NCBI GenBank assembly: GCA_022661535.1
Contig: JAKULF010000010.1
Span: 186,001-250,000 of the forward strand
Direction: 5' to 3'
DNA: 64,000 nucleotides
From: Eutypa lata
Taxonomy: Eukaryota > Ascomycota > Sordariomycetes > Xylariales > Diatrypaceae
Shown here piece after piece: positions 49,037-59,864 of the stretch (positions are counted from its first letter, which is position 1; each line of letters opens with the position of its first letter). The notes under the pieces are model-generated. The model was not told the DNA's origin. It worked only from the letters and a program-made list of their open reading frames with translations, and ran no database searches. The position numbers and the translations under genes were made by a program.

Positions 49037-49619
49037 ATGCTTCAATCAACGATATCCGCTACTTTCCTCTGTAAGCTTCCCCTTCCTGCCTTACCACCCT
49101 AACATCTCCAAGTAGCTTACCATCCACACAGTCGCCCTCACCGTCCTCGCCATCCCCAGCCCACAACTCAAGCCCGACCCAGCAGGCGAGAAGAACGTCG
49201 GGAACGGCGCGGGAGCGCAATTCATCGGAGGCGCATGTCTGAGCTCAGCCGACTGCGCGAGCACCTGCTGCGCGACGCTAAACGGAGCGGGGATCTGCTC
49301 GGGTCTCGGGGCGCAGTTCCAGGCCGGAAAGGAGGGATGCGGGTTCGGCGACGACGGGACCGCTGCCCCTCCTGCGGACGACACTGCCGCTACCCCCGAT
49401 ACCGGCGCTGATACCGGTGCGGATGCGGGTGCTGGTGCTGACGAGGCCGGTAGCCAGAATGTCGGCAAGGGGGATGGATCGCAGTTCATCACGGGCCAGT
49501 GCCTCAGTGACGCCGACTGTGCGTCCGGGTGCTGCGCGAATCCGGATGGGGTCTGCTCGGCTGTCGCGGTGGCTAATGAGGCTGGGAAGGAGGGTTGCGG
49601 TTTCGTCGGGACTGCGTAA
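49037..49619 (+). CDS. Secreted BAS2-like cysteine-rich protein, duplicated domain
   Basis: Two exons, 49037-49070 and 49132-49619, with a 61-nt intron (GTAAGC donor, CTAAC branch, ACACAG acceptor) splitting the signal peptide; 173 residues. The N-terminus (MLQSTISATFLFALTVLAIPS) is a clear secretion signal. Two homologous cysteine-rich modules follow. The first has NVGNGAGAQFIGGACLSS, DCASTCCA, GICSGL and EGCGFGD. The second has NVGKGDGSQFITGQCLSD, DCASGCCA, GVCSAV and EGCGFVG. A low-complexity Ala/Gly/Asp/Thr linker joins them. Each module has six cysteines with a CC pair, like small secreted proteins related to the biotrophy-associated protein BAS2 of rice blast. Those usually carry one module, so a tandem duplication is apparent. 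An effector or cell-wall-related role is inferred; no function is proven for this class. Confidence 0.82.
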
Positions 49620-52306
49620 TCGGCTTCCTTGGTGGCTAGTCTTTAAAAAAGTCCTACCTACCGACGCCGGACGCCCCTCGATGGGATGTATGGGTGGACT
49701 AACGGACCGACGGCCAGCACAACATAATACTATTAACTGGGTAATAATGAGGACGGACGGCGGGACTCCTGCTGTCTAGGTGCTTAGCATGGCTGCGCTA
49801 TGCCTGTATTATGTATTGTATGTATATGATTAGGAGAGGGGTACGAGTGATGATGGGCTCAGATATCAGGCGCACACTTTTGGGATATAGAGTTATAACA
49901 TGCTATGGCCATTGTCAACAGCTCTCCATGTCCATGATAGGCACGGTGATACCGTCGCAGTTCGCCCATTGAGCATTGAGCATTAATTCCCAGCTATCGA
50001 TAATTCCGAGCGCTTGTCAAACATGTTGGCGTAAAACATTGTCGGATACAGCCTTCGACAGTACCAGGTTGCACGATGTCCGTCAGTGGCGCGCTTAGAG
50101 AAGCTTCCGCTGCCACGAAGGGAACATGAAGTCGATAGTATGACCGCCATGCCACGAAACCCAACACATCCTCTTAATCAGCCCTTGGTGCGAACAGCTG
50201 TCGCATCGCAGTATTGCTCGCTCAATCTGCATCTATGCAGAGTAAACTGTGGCTGATTCTATGCGCCGCGCAACACGAACTAACTTACTATCTGTTATGT
50301 CTGGTGAGAGTGGTATGAAGCCGCGCTCAAACGAATCTCACCCCCTAAATTATAAGCCACTCTTGGCAAAAAAACAACAACTGATCTTGCTGTGGTCCGA
50401 AAATAAACCTTAAGATGCAACTCGCTGGACCCCTTACCCTTACAGCTCGGGATATGCGGCCGCGTCTATTCGACCATTCACCGGGTACGGGTACCTACAT
50501 AAACGTACCCAGGGTAGTAGGAAACCTTAAATAGGAATCTGACTTCAAATAACGCGTGCGGCACAGATATGACATGGTGGAGTGTATACATGTTCAGCTC
50601 GGGGACTTTGGGGAACGAATATATTTTCAGCAGCAGGGATGGAATCGCCAACTGCTGTGCCGATCACAGAGCACTAGTTCAGCCGCTCCCTACGCCCAGC
50701 GGCCCAGGTACAATACCGAATTGCTGCAGAACATCTGAGACCTTCTTTCCTCGACCCCGCAAGCTCTTGTGCTACTATTTGGCATTGTTTAGGTCGGTTG
50801 CTACATAGCATGAATGAATTTGATTATTGTATTCCGGGTAGGCCAACTAAAAGTGAGGTCGTTATGGCGGTGGTTAGGTTGCCAGCTCCGCGCTTGGCGT
50901 CGTAAAAATAGAAGCTGAGATCATTACCCCATTGCGTTCCGATTCCTAAACTAAACGATTCCGACTTAAGTCTACGGCGATGCAATCTAGGATTCTATTC
51001 CCTCAAGGTCGATATGTAGGACGATCGGACATTCATTGAGACATGAATTGATATCGCAGCCTAGCAATGCTAGACCACACAGAGCTATGCCGGTGTTTAC
51101 TTTCGCTACCTAGTTAATTGATAGCCTTGTTCAGCTACTGTCTTTGAAGTCGTCTACACAGGAAAACTTGAGGTGCGCAAAGTCTTGTGTAAACATATGC
51201 TTGAACTACATTCCAAACTGACAATAGGATCACGCGCGGCTCTCAACATTACCGGATACCAAATCTAGTCCTTCTACGTTAACGGTATATTTTAATTATT
51301 ACATAAACATACAAGAGGCTCAGGTGACTCGAAACCCCTGTTGTCTACTGCCATCACATCAAGTTAGATGCGCCGCTAGTATACTACCTAAAAGCTTAGT
51401 CGAGTAGAGCAAAGGAATCTAGGGACTTTGCTAGATAGCCTTGAATATCTTAGGCTGAATGAACATCATTACCTATACAGGCAACTAGTTGGGTTTCACG
51501 ACACTTCTGGAACTATTCTTTCATGCGTTGCTTCTTATAACAATATAACCTACTATGGCAATTTTATATCAGCTATACTCAGCCGCTGGTTGTCAAAGGC
51601 GCCCATGGCATGGAGAGTAACGTTAGAGATGTGCTTTCTTAGCAAATCCCGATATATCGCGCCGCATATCGCTATTTCGTTAGTACCGTGCTATAGTAAG
51701 CCTGGTATGGCGGCATGGTTGAGAAACGCTTCTCAAAGTCCTACTAGACGACAGGACCCTCCGCTTTCAACAAGCCTTATACCTTAAAGGAAGGAAGCCG
51801 TTAAATAGTAGGGCGCCGATCATTCTTAGCCTGCTCGTCAGATTGGTCAGATCGGCTGGGCTGGATCTTACCCACCAGTCCTAAGCCTCTCCTGGGATCC
51901 CAACTACCGGATTGGGCCAGATAGCTTCCCTTTCGGGACCAACGCCTCCATGTCAATGGCGATGTTTCTTTGAAACAACTTCGTTTAAGTTGACTAGCAT
52001 GGTACATTGCACGCTTCGTGTCATGGGCCCTTTAATTTCTACCATGGTAGCAGCGGTAGCTAGTAGTTTGCCGAACTGTAGAAGTATCTCGATTGAGAAA
52101 GTATATATAAAGACTTGAATCTCGCTAGGCATTCTCGTCAAATCTGGAGATGTAAAACAACTTGGAGCAATCCGGTCTATCATTCGAATCTCGAACCACT
52201 ATCCTTAAATTCTTACCAGTTCGAAATCATAAGACGTGCTAGTTGCACACCTGCTTCACTCATTATATCTCTAGCTGTTACTATACTAAAACCATATCGA
52301 ACGAAA
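49620..52306. other. Intergenic, 2.7 kb, possible relics
   Basis: Longest gene-free interval in the middle of the window. Weak frames at about 50569-50808 and 51428-51787 lack family features. The minus strand near 51540-51780 has a protein-like stretch (AIYRDLLRKHISNVTL) broken by stops, possibly an old gene relic. Nothing is called. Confidence 0.35.
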
Positions 52307-53308
52307 ATGCTCGCCCCCAAGGCTATTGCGGGTCTCATACCCCTCGCTGCCCTCTCGGCTGCTCAATTCCATCCGGTGATCGACCCGGAGATCGGTCGGC
52401 AGCAGATCTGGGAGGGTTTGCTCTCGGTCATGGGCCCCACAGAGTCCACGAACGACAACTGGGAGGCGGGTTGGATCTTCGAGTCTTGCAAGACCGAAGC
52501 CGAGCAGAGGGGCTTGAGCGCTTCCGATATGGAGGTCTTCAACGTCCACTACTCGGACTGCGGTGAGCCGTGGATCATGTGCAGACACAAGGATGTCACC
52601 TCGCCTACCAAGGACGAGATGATCGATGTGAGTAGTGCCTCGACTTTTCTAATGGAGGTTATACCCACATGGCCTATATCCCTATCCTTTCCGGCATAAA
52701 TTAACCAGACTAACGTAAAATAGACCTTCGGAAGACTTCCTGTACACGCCCGTGAATACGTCCGTCATGTAATCGTATTCCCCGATCTCGGCAACGGTGC
52801 CGCCGGGTTGTTCTACAACTACAATATCATGTTCGGCAACAACTACATGGATTTCTACGTGACCATTCACGAGACGACCCACGCGCTGGACTACGGCGCG
52901 CTGAACGACTACGGCTCTCCCTTCAGCGAGTCTTCGACATGGCAGGACGCTTACGCCTTGGACTCTGCCGCCCCTACTGCCTACGCCCAGTCCAACTGGG
53001 TCGAGGGCTTCGCGGAGGTCGGTCCCCTGGGATTCTACGACAAATACGTCTCTGGTGGCTTGGCGGGCATCCAGCCGAACGTCGCACAGATGCAGAACCA
53101 GCTTGACACCTACAAGAACTACCTTGGCAACACGATTGAGGTTGGGGGTGTCTGCGAGAGCCGCTTGCCTAACACTGAAACCGTGCCCATGATCAACAGC
53201 GCTCGCGTTATGCAAGCCCTCAAGAACAAGCCGGATTCTACTTTCAAGTCGAATGTCACTGTGCTTGATCTGCCCGAGACTCCCAGAATTGTGGTTGATA
53301 AATTTTAG
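52307..53308 (+). CDS. Secreted con-13-like putative metalloprotease
   Basis: Two exons, 52307-52627 and 52724-53308, with a 96-nt intron (GTGAGT donor, AAATAG acceptor), phase 0, giving 301 residues. The signal peptide is MLAPKAIAGLIPLAALSAAQF. The N-terminal part (PEIGRRQ-like: DPEIGRQQIWEGLLSVMG, then SCKTEAEQRGLS and MCRHKDV) matches the fungal conidiation-specific protein 13 group. The C-terminal half contains VTIHETTHALDYGA, an HExxH zinc site, followed about 50 residues later by SNWVEGFAEVG, which can supply a third Glu ligand. It is therefore probably a secreted zinc peptidase-like protein, possibly expressed during sporulation. Catalytic activity is inferred from the motif. Confidence 0.8.
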
Positions 53309-54316
53309 ATATGAAGCGTTTGGTGGGAAAAGGGGCGTTAGGATTTTGTTGCATGGCGAGCTGGCCCATTGGTATTATGGGTTGGGAATTGGGTCGGGTT
53401 GGGAAATCTATGAACTATGATATCCGTACATATATCTCCATTGTATATAAGACCCCTTACTGTACAAAGGTTCTGGTACTTGCTTTTTTATATTGAGAAA
53501 GAGTTTTTTTAAATAGCAAAAAGTTGCATCGGTCTCATCTTCGAGAGTATTTGTACGTCAGCCGTAAAAGGGATGCTGATGGTGACCAATTGGAAGAGAC
53601 CCGATTGTGACATCAGTTTATAATCAAATAACTATTGTCGTGGTTTCAATTAGTCTTGTTTACCCAGGTTACCACCTTTTGAAATGCGTACTCAGCTACT
53701 ATGGACTTGGAAATCAGGTCACTTAGATTCTGGCTACATAACCATCAATTACCGTTACTCGTCTGCAATTGGCCCTAAAATCAGTCCTCTGATGTTATCT
53801 GCAATGATGTCTTGGTGGCTGAAACAGAACACCCCCAGCTAGTTCAGCCGCAATCCGATCCCCCGCGCCCTTTAAAATATTAGAAAAGGAAGCATAGGCC
53901 TCTTGCTGACATCTAAGGATGAAGAGAAGTGATACCTGGAAGAGTGCTACTACGAAGCGTTATTGTTGAAGAAAGGCTTAAATATAATTAGAAGAAATAA
54001 ATCAGCGTCTTTATACAAACCTTTAAGACTATACTACCTCCTCGGTCTTCACATACTGTTACAGTCAGAACAACAGCTTACTAAGCTCATGGAGCAGGAT
54101 CAACTTATATCCGAAGCTCTTATTATACTACACAGATCTTGGCTATCGATTTCTAGCTCTAGACCTTACAGGGCAATTATTACTTCGCTATATCCTATAC
54201 CCTTCTGCCAGATAAGCTTGTACGTGATAATCATATCGATAAATGACCGAGTTCAAGATTGCTCACTTCAATGAAAGTTGGCCGCATATTTCACCATCAG
54301 GCATCTATTATAAACC
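53309..54316. other. Intergenic, 1 kb
   Basis: A frame at 53963-54274 (about 103 residues, rich in Leu, Ile and Ser) is not supported by any motif. Otherwise nothing recognised. Confidence 0.35.
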
Positions 54317-56004
54317 ATGGAGTTGAATGATGCTGATTTCACCCCACACCCGAAACGCTCGGCTCGATTCTTGGAGGCTGTTATATACAACAAGGTAGGA
54401 ATTATACACGAATGTAGCATTGAACAGATTCTCACATAAGTGAAATAGGATGACAGGGAGCTGCGGATAGGGGAATTAGAATGGCCGAAATTGGACGATT
54501 GGCTAAATCATACCGTGAGGGGAACATATATCCCATTACAGCCCTTGTAATAACAAGTAAAGGGAGAATATGCAGTCGAAGACTTCAGCCGAACTAACCT
54601 GAAGCCCATGGCAACGATTCGAGTTCTGTGAGTGAATCTCACACATATTAATCACATTCTGACACTCATAAGGGTATTAGACACGTCCTACGGGAAGGCC
54701 GTCCTTTTCGGATGGGGATGAGCAAGCGTGATTGGAAGAACGTCTCAGCCCATTTCCACCTCCATAGCTCTACGATTGAGGCATTTCTTAACAATAACGG
54801 GGCATTCATGAAATGCTTTCACAGGGCATCACCTAGATCCAAAGTACTAGAGCGAATGGGTAACTACTCATGCTAATATACCTTCACATAGCTCGTCTTG
54901 TTATGTCTAATATCATCACAGATTTCATAATGAAAGCCCCAAATAAGAAAGCAATCGGCTACAGCGCGATGACCTTATCATATCATTTCCCTTCTCAGAG
55001 GATAAGGATTGTTTATCATGGAGGCGAACGAGCGAGCTGGGAAAAGTTGATTGATCTTGTCTACTCCTTACCGGAACTTTTGGACCACCCCTTGCTGCTT
55101 CCAGTCCTAGCCTTCGTAGCACATGAACACCGCACCAGACTATATAGAGACAAAATTGACGACCAGCTTTGGCAGGTTGAGAGAGACACAGGGTACGGAG
55201 TTGCCGGAACCTTAACTGGACCTTCCTCCCGGTTGACAAAGCGCCAATTCGATATCGAGTCAGCTTTAGTCCGGCTTCAATCGTGCCAGACGGAGCTAGC
55301 TAGCGTGTCTCATGTATTGCGATATAACGAGGACTACGGGCAGTTTTTGGTCGAGAGCATCGAGAAGTTGGATGGAATATATCAAGCAAGCGGCCAGGAC
55401 GAACTCGACCTGTCATACGAAAAACTGATTCACCTTCTTGAGCTTCCGCGAAACCAAACCCACGTTGCTCTAAGTCAGGTCCAGAGCCTCAAAGAAAGAG
55501 CACAGAGTCAAACAAGTCTGGTAAGGCAACACTACCTAGCCCTAATTATCACGTTTCCACTGACATGAAGCCACATAGATTTTCAGCTTGATATCCTCTG
55601 AAGAGAACACAATCAGCAGGCTGGTATCGGAGGCCAGCACCAAAGTGGCCGTAGCAAGCAAGCGAGATAGCTCTGCGATGAAAACTATTGCGGCCCTCAC
55701 CATGTTCTTCCTGCCTGCCACATTCGTTGCTGTCAGTATTCCCAAGAAAAATATCTACCGGCCTCTTTCTAACTTGAATGGCCAGGCCTTTTTCAGTATG
55801 CCCTTGTTTGATTGGAATGGGGAAACAGGAGAACGTCCAGGAGCATCTCCACTCATCTGGATGTATTGGGTTATTACGGTGCCGCTGACAGCGATTCTCT
55901 TCGTAGGGTGGCACGTTTGGTCTAAGTTTGAAGAGAAGGCGTCGGAAGCCGAACTTGAAGCAGCTAGGAAGGAGGATAAAGACCGCATTTCAGGCAGTAT
56001 ATAG
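54317..56004 (+). CDS. CorA-like Mg2+ transporter-domain protein
   Basis: Seven exons in my model: 54317-54394, 54449-54546, 54589-54627, 54681-54859, 54922-55520, 55579-55731 and 55786-56004, giving 454 residues with all phases consistent. The N-terminal half has FHLHSSTIEAFLNNNGAF and IGYSAMTLSYHFPSQ, blocks seen in fungal CorA-like proteins. A helical middle (LLDHPLLLPVLAF, DIESALVRLQSC) precedes the membrane part. That part is KRDSSAMKTIAALTMFFLPATFVA joined to FFSMPLFDW, then a second helix (VITVPLTAILFVGW). The GMN pore motif of true CorA is not present, so transport is uncertain; this fungal subfamily is often found near NLR/HET genes. The 54-nt segment 55732-55785 could be a retained in-frame intron. 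Exon 3 is the least certain. Confidence 0.72.
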
Positions 56005-56334
56005 AAAATCTGTAGGCTTCTAGATATGTATAGGGGGCTAATGGCATAGAGTTAAAGATTAGTATGGGTCCCTAGACGCTAGACGTGGACTACCCAACAA
56101 AATCAACCCGACCTACTCATTCTGTGCTTGTAACTGGATATGAATGTTCTACCATATTGGAGAAGTACCGGCAAAACTGTCCGATGTCCCCGTCTCCTCG
56201 GCTTCGGAAACGAATATGACTGGCCTGAATGCATCCCTTGAATGCACATACCAGACCGGATCCCGGCCTCTTGAGAAGATGTTTCCTTTCATCCCCCCTC
56301 TATGTCAAATGGCTCGCTACGACGTTCGTATGTC
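56005..56334. other. Intergenic
   Basis: 330 bases between the CorA-like gene and the threonine aldolase relic; no structure noted. Confidence 0.4.
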
Positions 56335-57496
56335 ATGAGTTCAGACGGGAAACAGAGTGCGTGGGTTGGCCGCCTTGGACCGGCCGCTTATGACTTCAGA
56401 AGTAAGCCAGACGTACTGTTTTATTACGAGAAACTAATCGTAGTGTGAAGGCGATGTGACGACGACCCCTACGGCTTCCATGCTTGCCGCGATCCAGAGC
56501 TGCACGCTTCTCGACGATGTCTGGCAGGAGGATAGCACGACCAACGAGCTCGAAGCTCACTGCGCGGCCCTTACCGGGAAAGAAGCAGCCGTGTTTGTCC
56601 TCTCTGGAACTATGGGGAACCAGCTAGCTCTGCGGTCTCTTCTGACACAGCCGCCCCATTCTGTGTTGTGCGATCACCGTTCACATATCTTCAAGAGCGA
56701 AGCTGGTGGGATTGCTCTTTTGACAAGTGCTATGGTCATTCCTGTGGTCCCAAAGAATGGCATTTATCTCACGCTGGAAGATATCGAACAAAACTTCCAA
56801 CCTGATGACAGCATCATCAGGTGTCCCACAAAGGTCATAAGTCTAGAGAACACATTGTATGGTATAATCATACCCCTTGATGAAGTCCGGCGGATTTCGG
56901 CTTTTGCTCGAAAGCACGGTGTCAAGATGCATTGCGATGGGGCTAGATTTTGGGAAGTAGCAGCAGCTGGTGCGGGAAGCTTAGTGGACTTCGCTGCCTG
57001 CTTCGACACAGCCAGTCTCTGCTTCTCGAAGGGACTCGGCGCTCTAGTCGGAAGCATCCTTATCGGCGACTAGCAAACAATTAGAACCGCAAGACATTTG
57101 AGGAAGGCAATAGGAGGTGGACTACGCCAGCCGGGCTTCATCGCGGCCGCAGCTAGGGTCGCGGTAGGTGAAACATTTGGAAAGGGACCGCATGGTGAAG
57201 GCGGCTTGCTTCAATTCTCCCATGCAACAGCCAAGCATGTGGAGAGTATGTGGAGAGAGATAGGGGGGCGCACGAAATATCCCGTCGAGACTAATGTGGT
57301 CTGGCTTGACCTTGAAGGCCAAGGAATCTCCTTGTCACGTTTCAACGATATTGGCAAGGAAGAAGGATTGAACTTGAAAGGTTAACGCCTTCTTGTTCAT
57401 TACCATATATACCAGAATGAGCAAGAGGCACTTGGAAGGTTGAGGTGGGTGTTTGAAAGAGCATGGGCAGAGAGAGGTAAAAAGGACAGTGTTTGA
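56335..57496 (+). pseudogene. L-threonine aldolase with two in-frame stops
   Basis: Exon 1 is 56335-56401 (start MSSDGKQSAW). A 49-nt intron ends at 56450 and restores DFRSDVTTTPTASML, the conserved start of this PLP enzyme family. The frame then continues through AALTGKEAAVFVLSGTMGNQLAL, HCDGARFWEVAAA and SLCFSKGLGALVGS, whose Lys is the PLP Schiff-base residue. TAG at 57071 interrupts GD-QTIRTARHLRKAIGGGLRQPG. TAA at 57383 interrupts LKG-RLLVHYHI. The same frame remains homologous to the natural end at 57494. Both stops equal a CAG or CAA codon with one C-to-T change. Without them the enzyme would cleave threonine to glycine and acetaldehyde. It is probably inactive; readthrough of the first stop is possible but unproven. 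Confidence 0.8.
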
Positions 57497-58003
57497 GCAA
57501 AGGCTAATGCGTTCCTAGTTCGAATTTGGCCATAATATATAGTTTACGGTCCGTAAGAACACATATACGAAGAAAGTAAAAATATTAACTTAAAAATATA
57601 ATTTGATATACACTTTTTACATTTTAATACGTATGTTAACGGTAGTGTAGCTGCCGTGGTGTAGCAATGCGGCAGCTGCGCCACGGTATTTACGGAGTGA
57701 TTTAAACTATCGAGCACCACTTACAGACCTATAGACTTACAGATAACTTAGTTGAAGTAGGGCTCGCGGCCGAGGGTAGTAGTTCTACGTGGACGTACAT
57801 GTATGTGATAAAACACTGAGCACTTTTTGTATTCCCTCTGGCCCAAAGAGGCAGGGACATCGTGTAAGTAGATCATAGGTAAAAATCTAATTTCATTGTA
57901 ATAAGTGAAAGAAAACAGAAAGATATATGAACTTTTAAGAAAAGGAAAGAAAAACACTAATCTAGGCAGAAACAGACTCTGTCTCCTCAGTAACATCTCA
58001 TGA
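57497..58003. other. AT-rich patch with palindromes
   Basis: Bases about 57540-57720 are AT-rich with a G+C-rich core. TTACGGTCCGTAA (57544-57556) is a palindrome. AGCTGCCG (57649-57656) pairs with CGGCAGCT (57670-57677), and CCGTGG (57654-57659) pairs with CCACGG (57681-57686). TTTACGG occurs at both ends (57543 and 57689). This could be a small non-autonomous element or a stem-loop RNA; the 3' ends of both neighbouring genes face it. Confidence 0.4.
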
Positions 58004-59665
58004 TTAAGGACAGTTTGACATATAGAACAGTTCGCCTTCTGGGACGGATTTATCGTGTCTCCACCTCAAACGGCTGATAACCCCTGACTCATCTGATTCA
58101 AATTCGACTTTGTAGTACTCATAAGAACGGATGTACTGCCCTCGTTTCACTAGCTCGTCATACGATAGGTTCCAGTTGAACGTGTCGTTATGGTAATGCC
58201 ACAGGCCATAACGTTCGTCTGACCGTCCGAGAAATTCCAGATAGAGCGATTCCTTCTCTTTGTCGAACTCGATTCTGATGAACCAATTTTTGATCCTGTT
58301 GAAATAAGTCCCACAGTATGCGTTGAGGGGACGAGACTTGGTTCCAATTATCCTCTCCTGTTCTAGCTGATATTTGACTTGATTCATTCTATCCACTCCT
58401 TTGTTCACACTCTGTTTGGCGAGCGACAGATAGTTTTGGGCCGGCTTTCCTAAGAATATTGTGTCGATTATTAGTTGGCATACCCAATCAGCTACGTCGC
58501 ATAGACCAAGTGAATTTTGAAGAACCACGACTGCTGTCCCTGTTTCTGGAAGTAGACAGATAGCTGCCGTAGTCCCCGGCATATTGCCACCATGCCATAT
58601 GACCAATTTCCCCGGATAGCGGTCACCGAGAGTCGGAAATGGCTTCACAACCTGTTGATTCCAACCGAAATCCAGGGATCCCGGTAGCTCTGTTCTGTTC
58701 CAGCCAAGACCATAGGTTTGCTCAAGAACCGTAGCTACTGGACGAGCAACATGTGGCCGAACAATAGTTTCAATTTGCCGGATTGGATTGACCCTTGCGG
58801 GAACAAGGCCTTGCTGTTTTATGAGCGGCTTGGTACCGGAGTATCGTGTAGCGGTGCTTGCGGAAGAGGGTGGGGTTATTTCGCCCAGAGCCTGTAAATA
58901 TGCTTTGCTGTACTCGAGTAGATCGGCGATGGATGTTCGGACCGACTGTCCTGCAAACATCAAAGTTTTATTCGAGGCATTGCAGGGGGGTAGTGGCCAA
59001 GGATCTCGGTTGGTCAGAATATTGTACGGCATGGCGACATTTGTATCGTCCGGATGGGATGTGAATGTCCGAGTCATCCCAAGCGGTTCAAATATATTCT
59101 TCGTCACGAACTCATCCCAGTTCATTCCTGATATCTTCTCAATGACGAGCCCGGCAATGTTGTAGGCGTGATTATTGTACATATACTTGCTACGGACAGG
59201 CTCTACTTGTGTGAGATAGTCAAAGATCGGAATAGACTGTTCCTTCGGTAGGAGTATGCGATTGTTCGATTCTAGATATAGGGCATCTCCCCAGGCCTTC
59301 CCCGTGCGATGACTCAATATGTCCAACACTGATAGCTTCGCTGTATACAGCTCAGTTTCGCGTGACATCTCGGGGAGTATGTCATGAGCGGGTGTCGTCC
59401 ACTGCAGCAGACCTTTATCAACAAGGATACCCATCGCAGTTGCCGTCATGGCTTTGGTAAGGGATGCAACATAGAACATAGTATCCCTGTCAACGGGGAG
59501 CATGAGCTGTGCATCACGATGCCCATGATACCTTTCATAAGTGATAGTGTGGTTGTGGATAACGCCGATCGCCAATCCCGGTACCCCAGCAGTAGTACGA
59601 ATCGAGTCAATTAACGACTGCTGTTGATCAAGGTTGTGGGAAATCATCTTCTGTGTTGTCGACAT
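58004..59665 (-). CDS. Beta-lactamase-fold serine hydrolase (class C/esterase type)
   Basis: A single uninterrupted exon of 553 residues. The catalytic SxxK is S68-L-T-K71 in FYVASLTKAMTATAMG. The YxN element is Y163-N-N in KYMYNNHAYN, and a C-terminal HGG triad (WHGGNMPGTTAAICL) completes the class C / transesterase signature. A C-terminal beta domain (YCGTYFNRIKNWFIRIEF onward) is like those that follow this fold in fungal esterases. No signal peptide is evident (MSTTQKMISHNLDQQQ), so it is probably cytosolic. Fungal members include lactone hydrolases and acyltransferases of secondary metabolism, but there is no synthase nearby to suggest a substrate. It sits intact between two stop-containing genes. 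Confidence 0.88.
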   Translation of the reverse strand: MSTTQKMISHNLDQQQSLIDSIRTTAGVPGLAIGVIHNHTITYERYHGHRDAQLMLPVDRDTMFYVASLTKAMTATAMGILVDKGLLQWTTPAHDILPEMSRETELYTAKLSVLDILSHRTGKAWGDALYLESNNRILLPKEQSIPIFDYLTQVEPVRSKYMYNNHAYNIAGLVIEKISGMNWDEFVTKNIFEPLGMTRTFTSHPDDTNVAMPYNILTNRDPWPLPPCNASNKTLMFAGQSVRTSIADLLEYSKAYLQALGEITPPSSASTATRYSGTKPLIKQQGLVPARVNPIRQIETIVRPHVARPVATVLEQTYGLGWNRTELPGSLDFGWNQQVVKPFPTLGDRYPGKLVIWHGGNMPGTTAAICLLPETGTAVVVLQNSLGLCDVADWVCQLIIDTIFLGKPAQNYLSLAKQSVNKGVDRMNQVKYQLEQERIIGTKSRPLNAYCGTYFNRIKNWFIRIEFDKEKESLYLEFLGRSDERYGLWHYHNDTFNWNLSYDELVKRGQYIRSYEYYKVEFESDESGVISRLRWRHDKSVPEGELFYMSNCP

Positions 59666-59864
59666 GTGTAGATATATCAGGGGGAGAAAAAGTAAAGAAG
59701 GAGGATTTTTCAGCGCTCAGTTGTTTGGGGTACGCCCCTCATTTGTAATTAAAGCTACCACATCCTGCCTGTTAGGAGGAATGCAGAAACTCGGTGCAAT
59801 ATCAAGATGAATAGGTCGAATCATATTTCAGTCTTGTATTACCCTTGTATCACGTTCTACAAGG
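59666..59864. promoter_or_regulatory. Divergent promoter region
   Basis: About 200 bases separate the beta-lactamase-like gene from the divergent pseudogene, so any shared promoter would lie here. No specific site is identified. Confidence 0.35.

Noticed and set aside
51428..51787. 119-codon plus-strand frame
   Set aside because: No domain or neighbour support. The antisense strand is somewhat more protein-like but carries stops.
52682..53215. 177-codon frame antisense to the protease
   Set aside because: It is the mirror of a strongly coding exon with high G+C, a common shadow frame.
54860..54891. 32-nt intron in the CorA-like gene
   Set aside because: A later acceptor at 54921 gives a 62-nt intron, keeps the frame and fits the family better.
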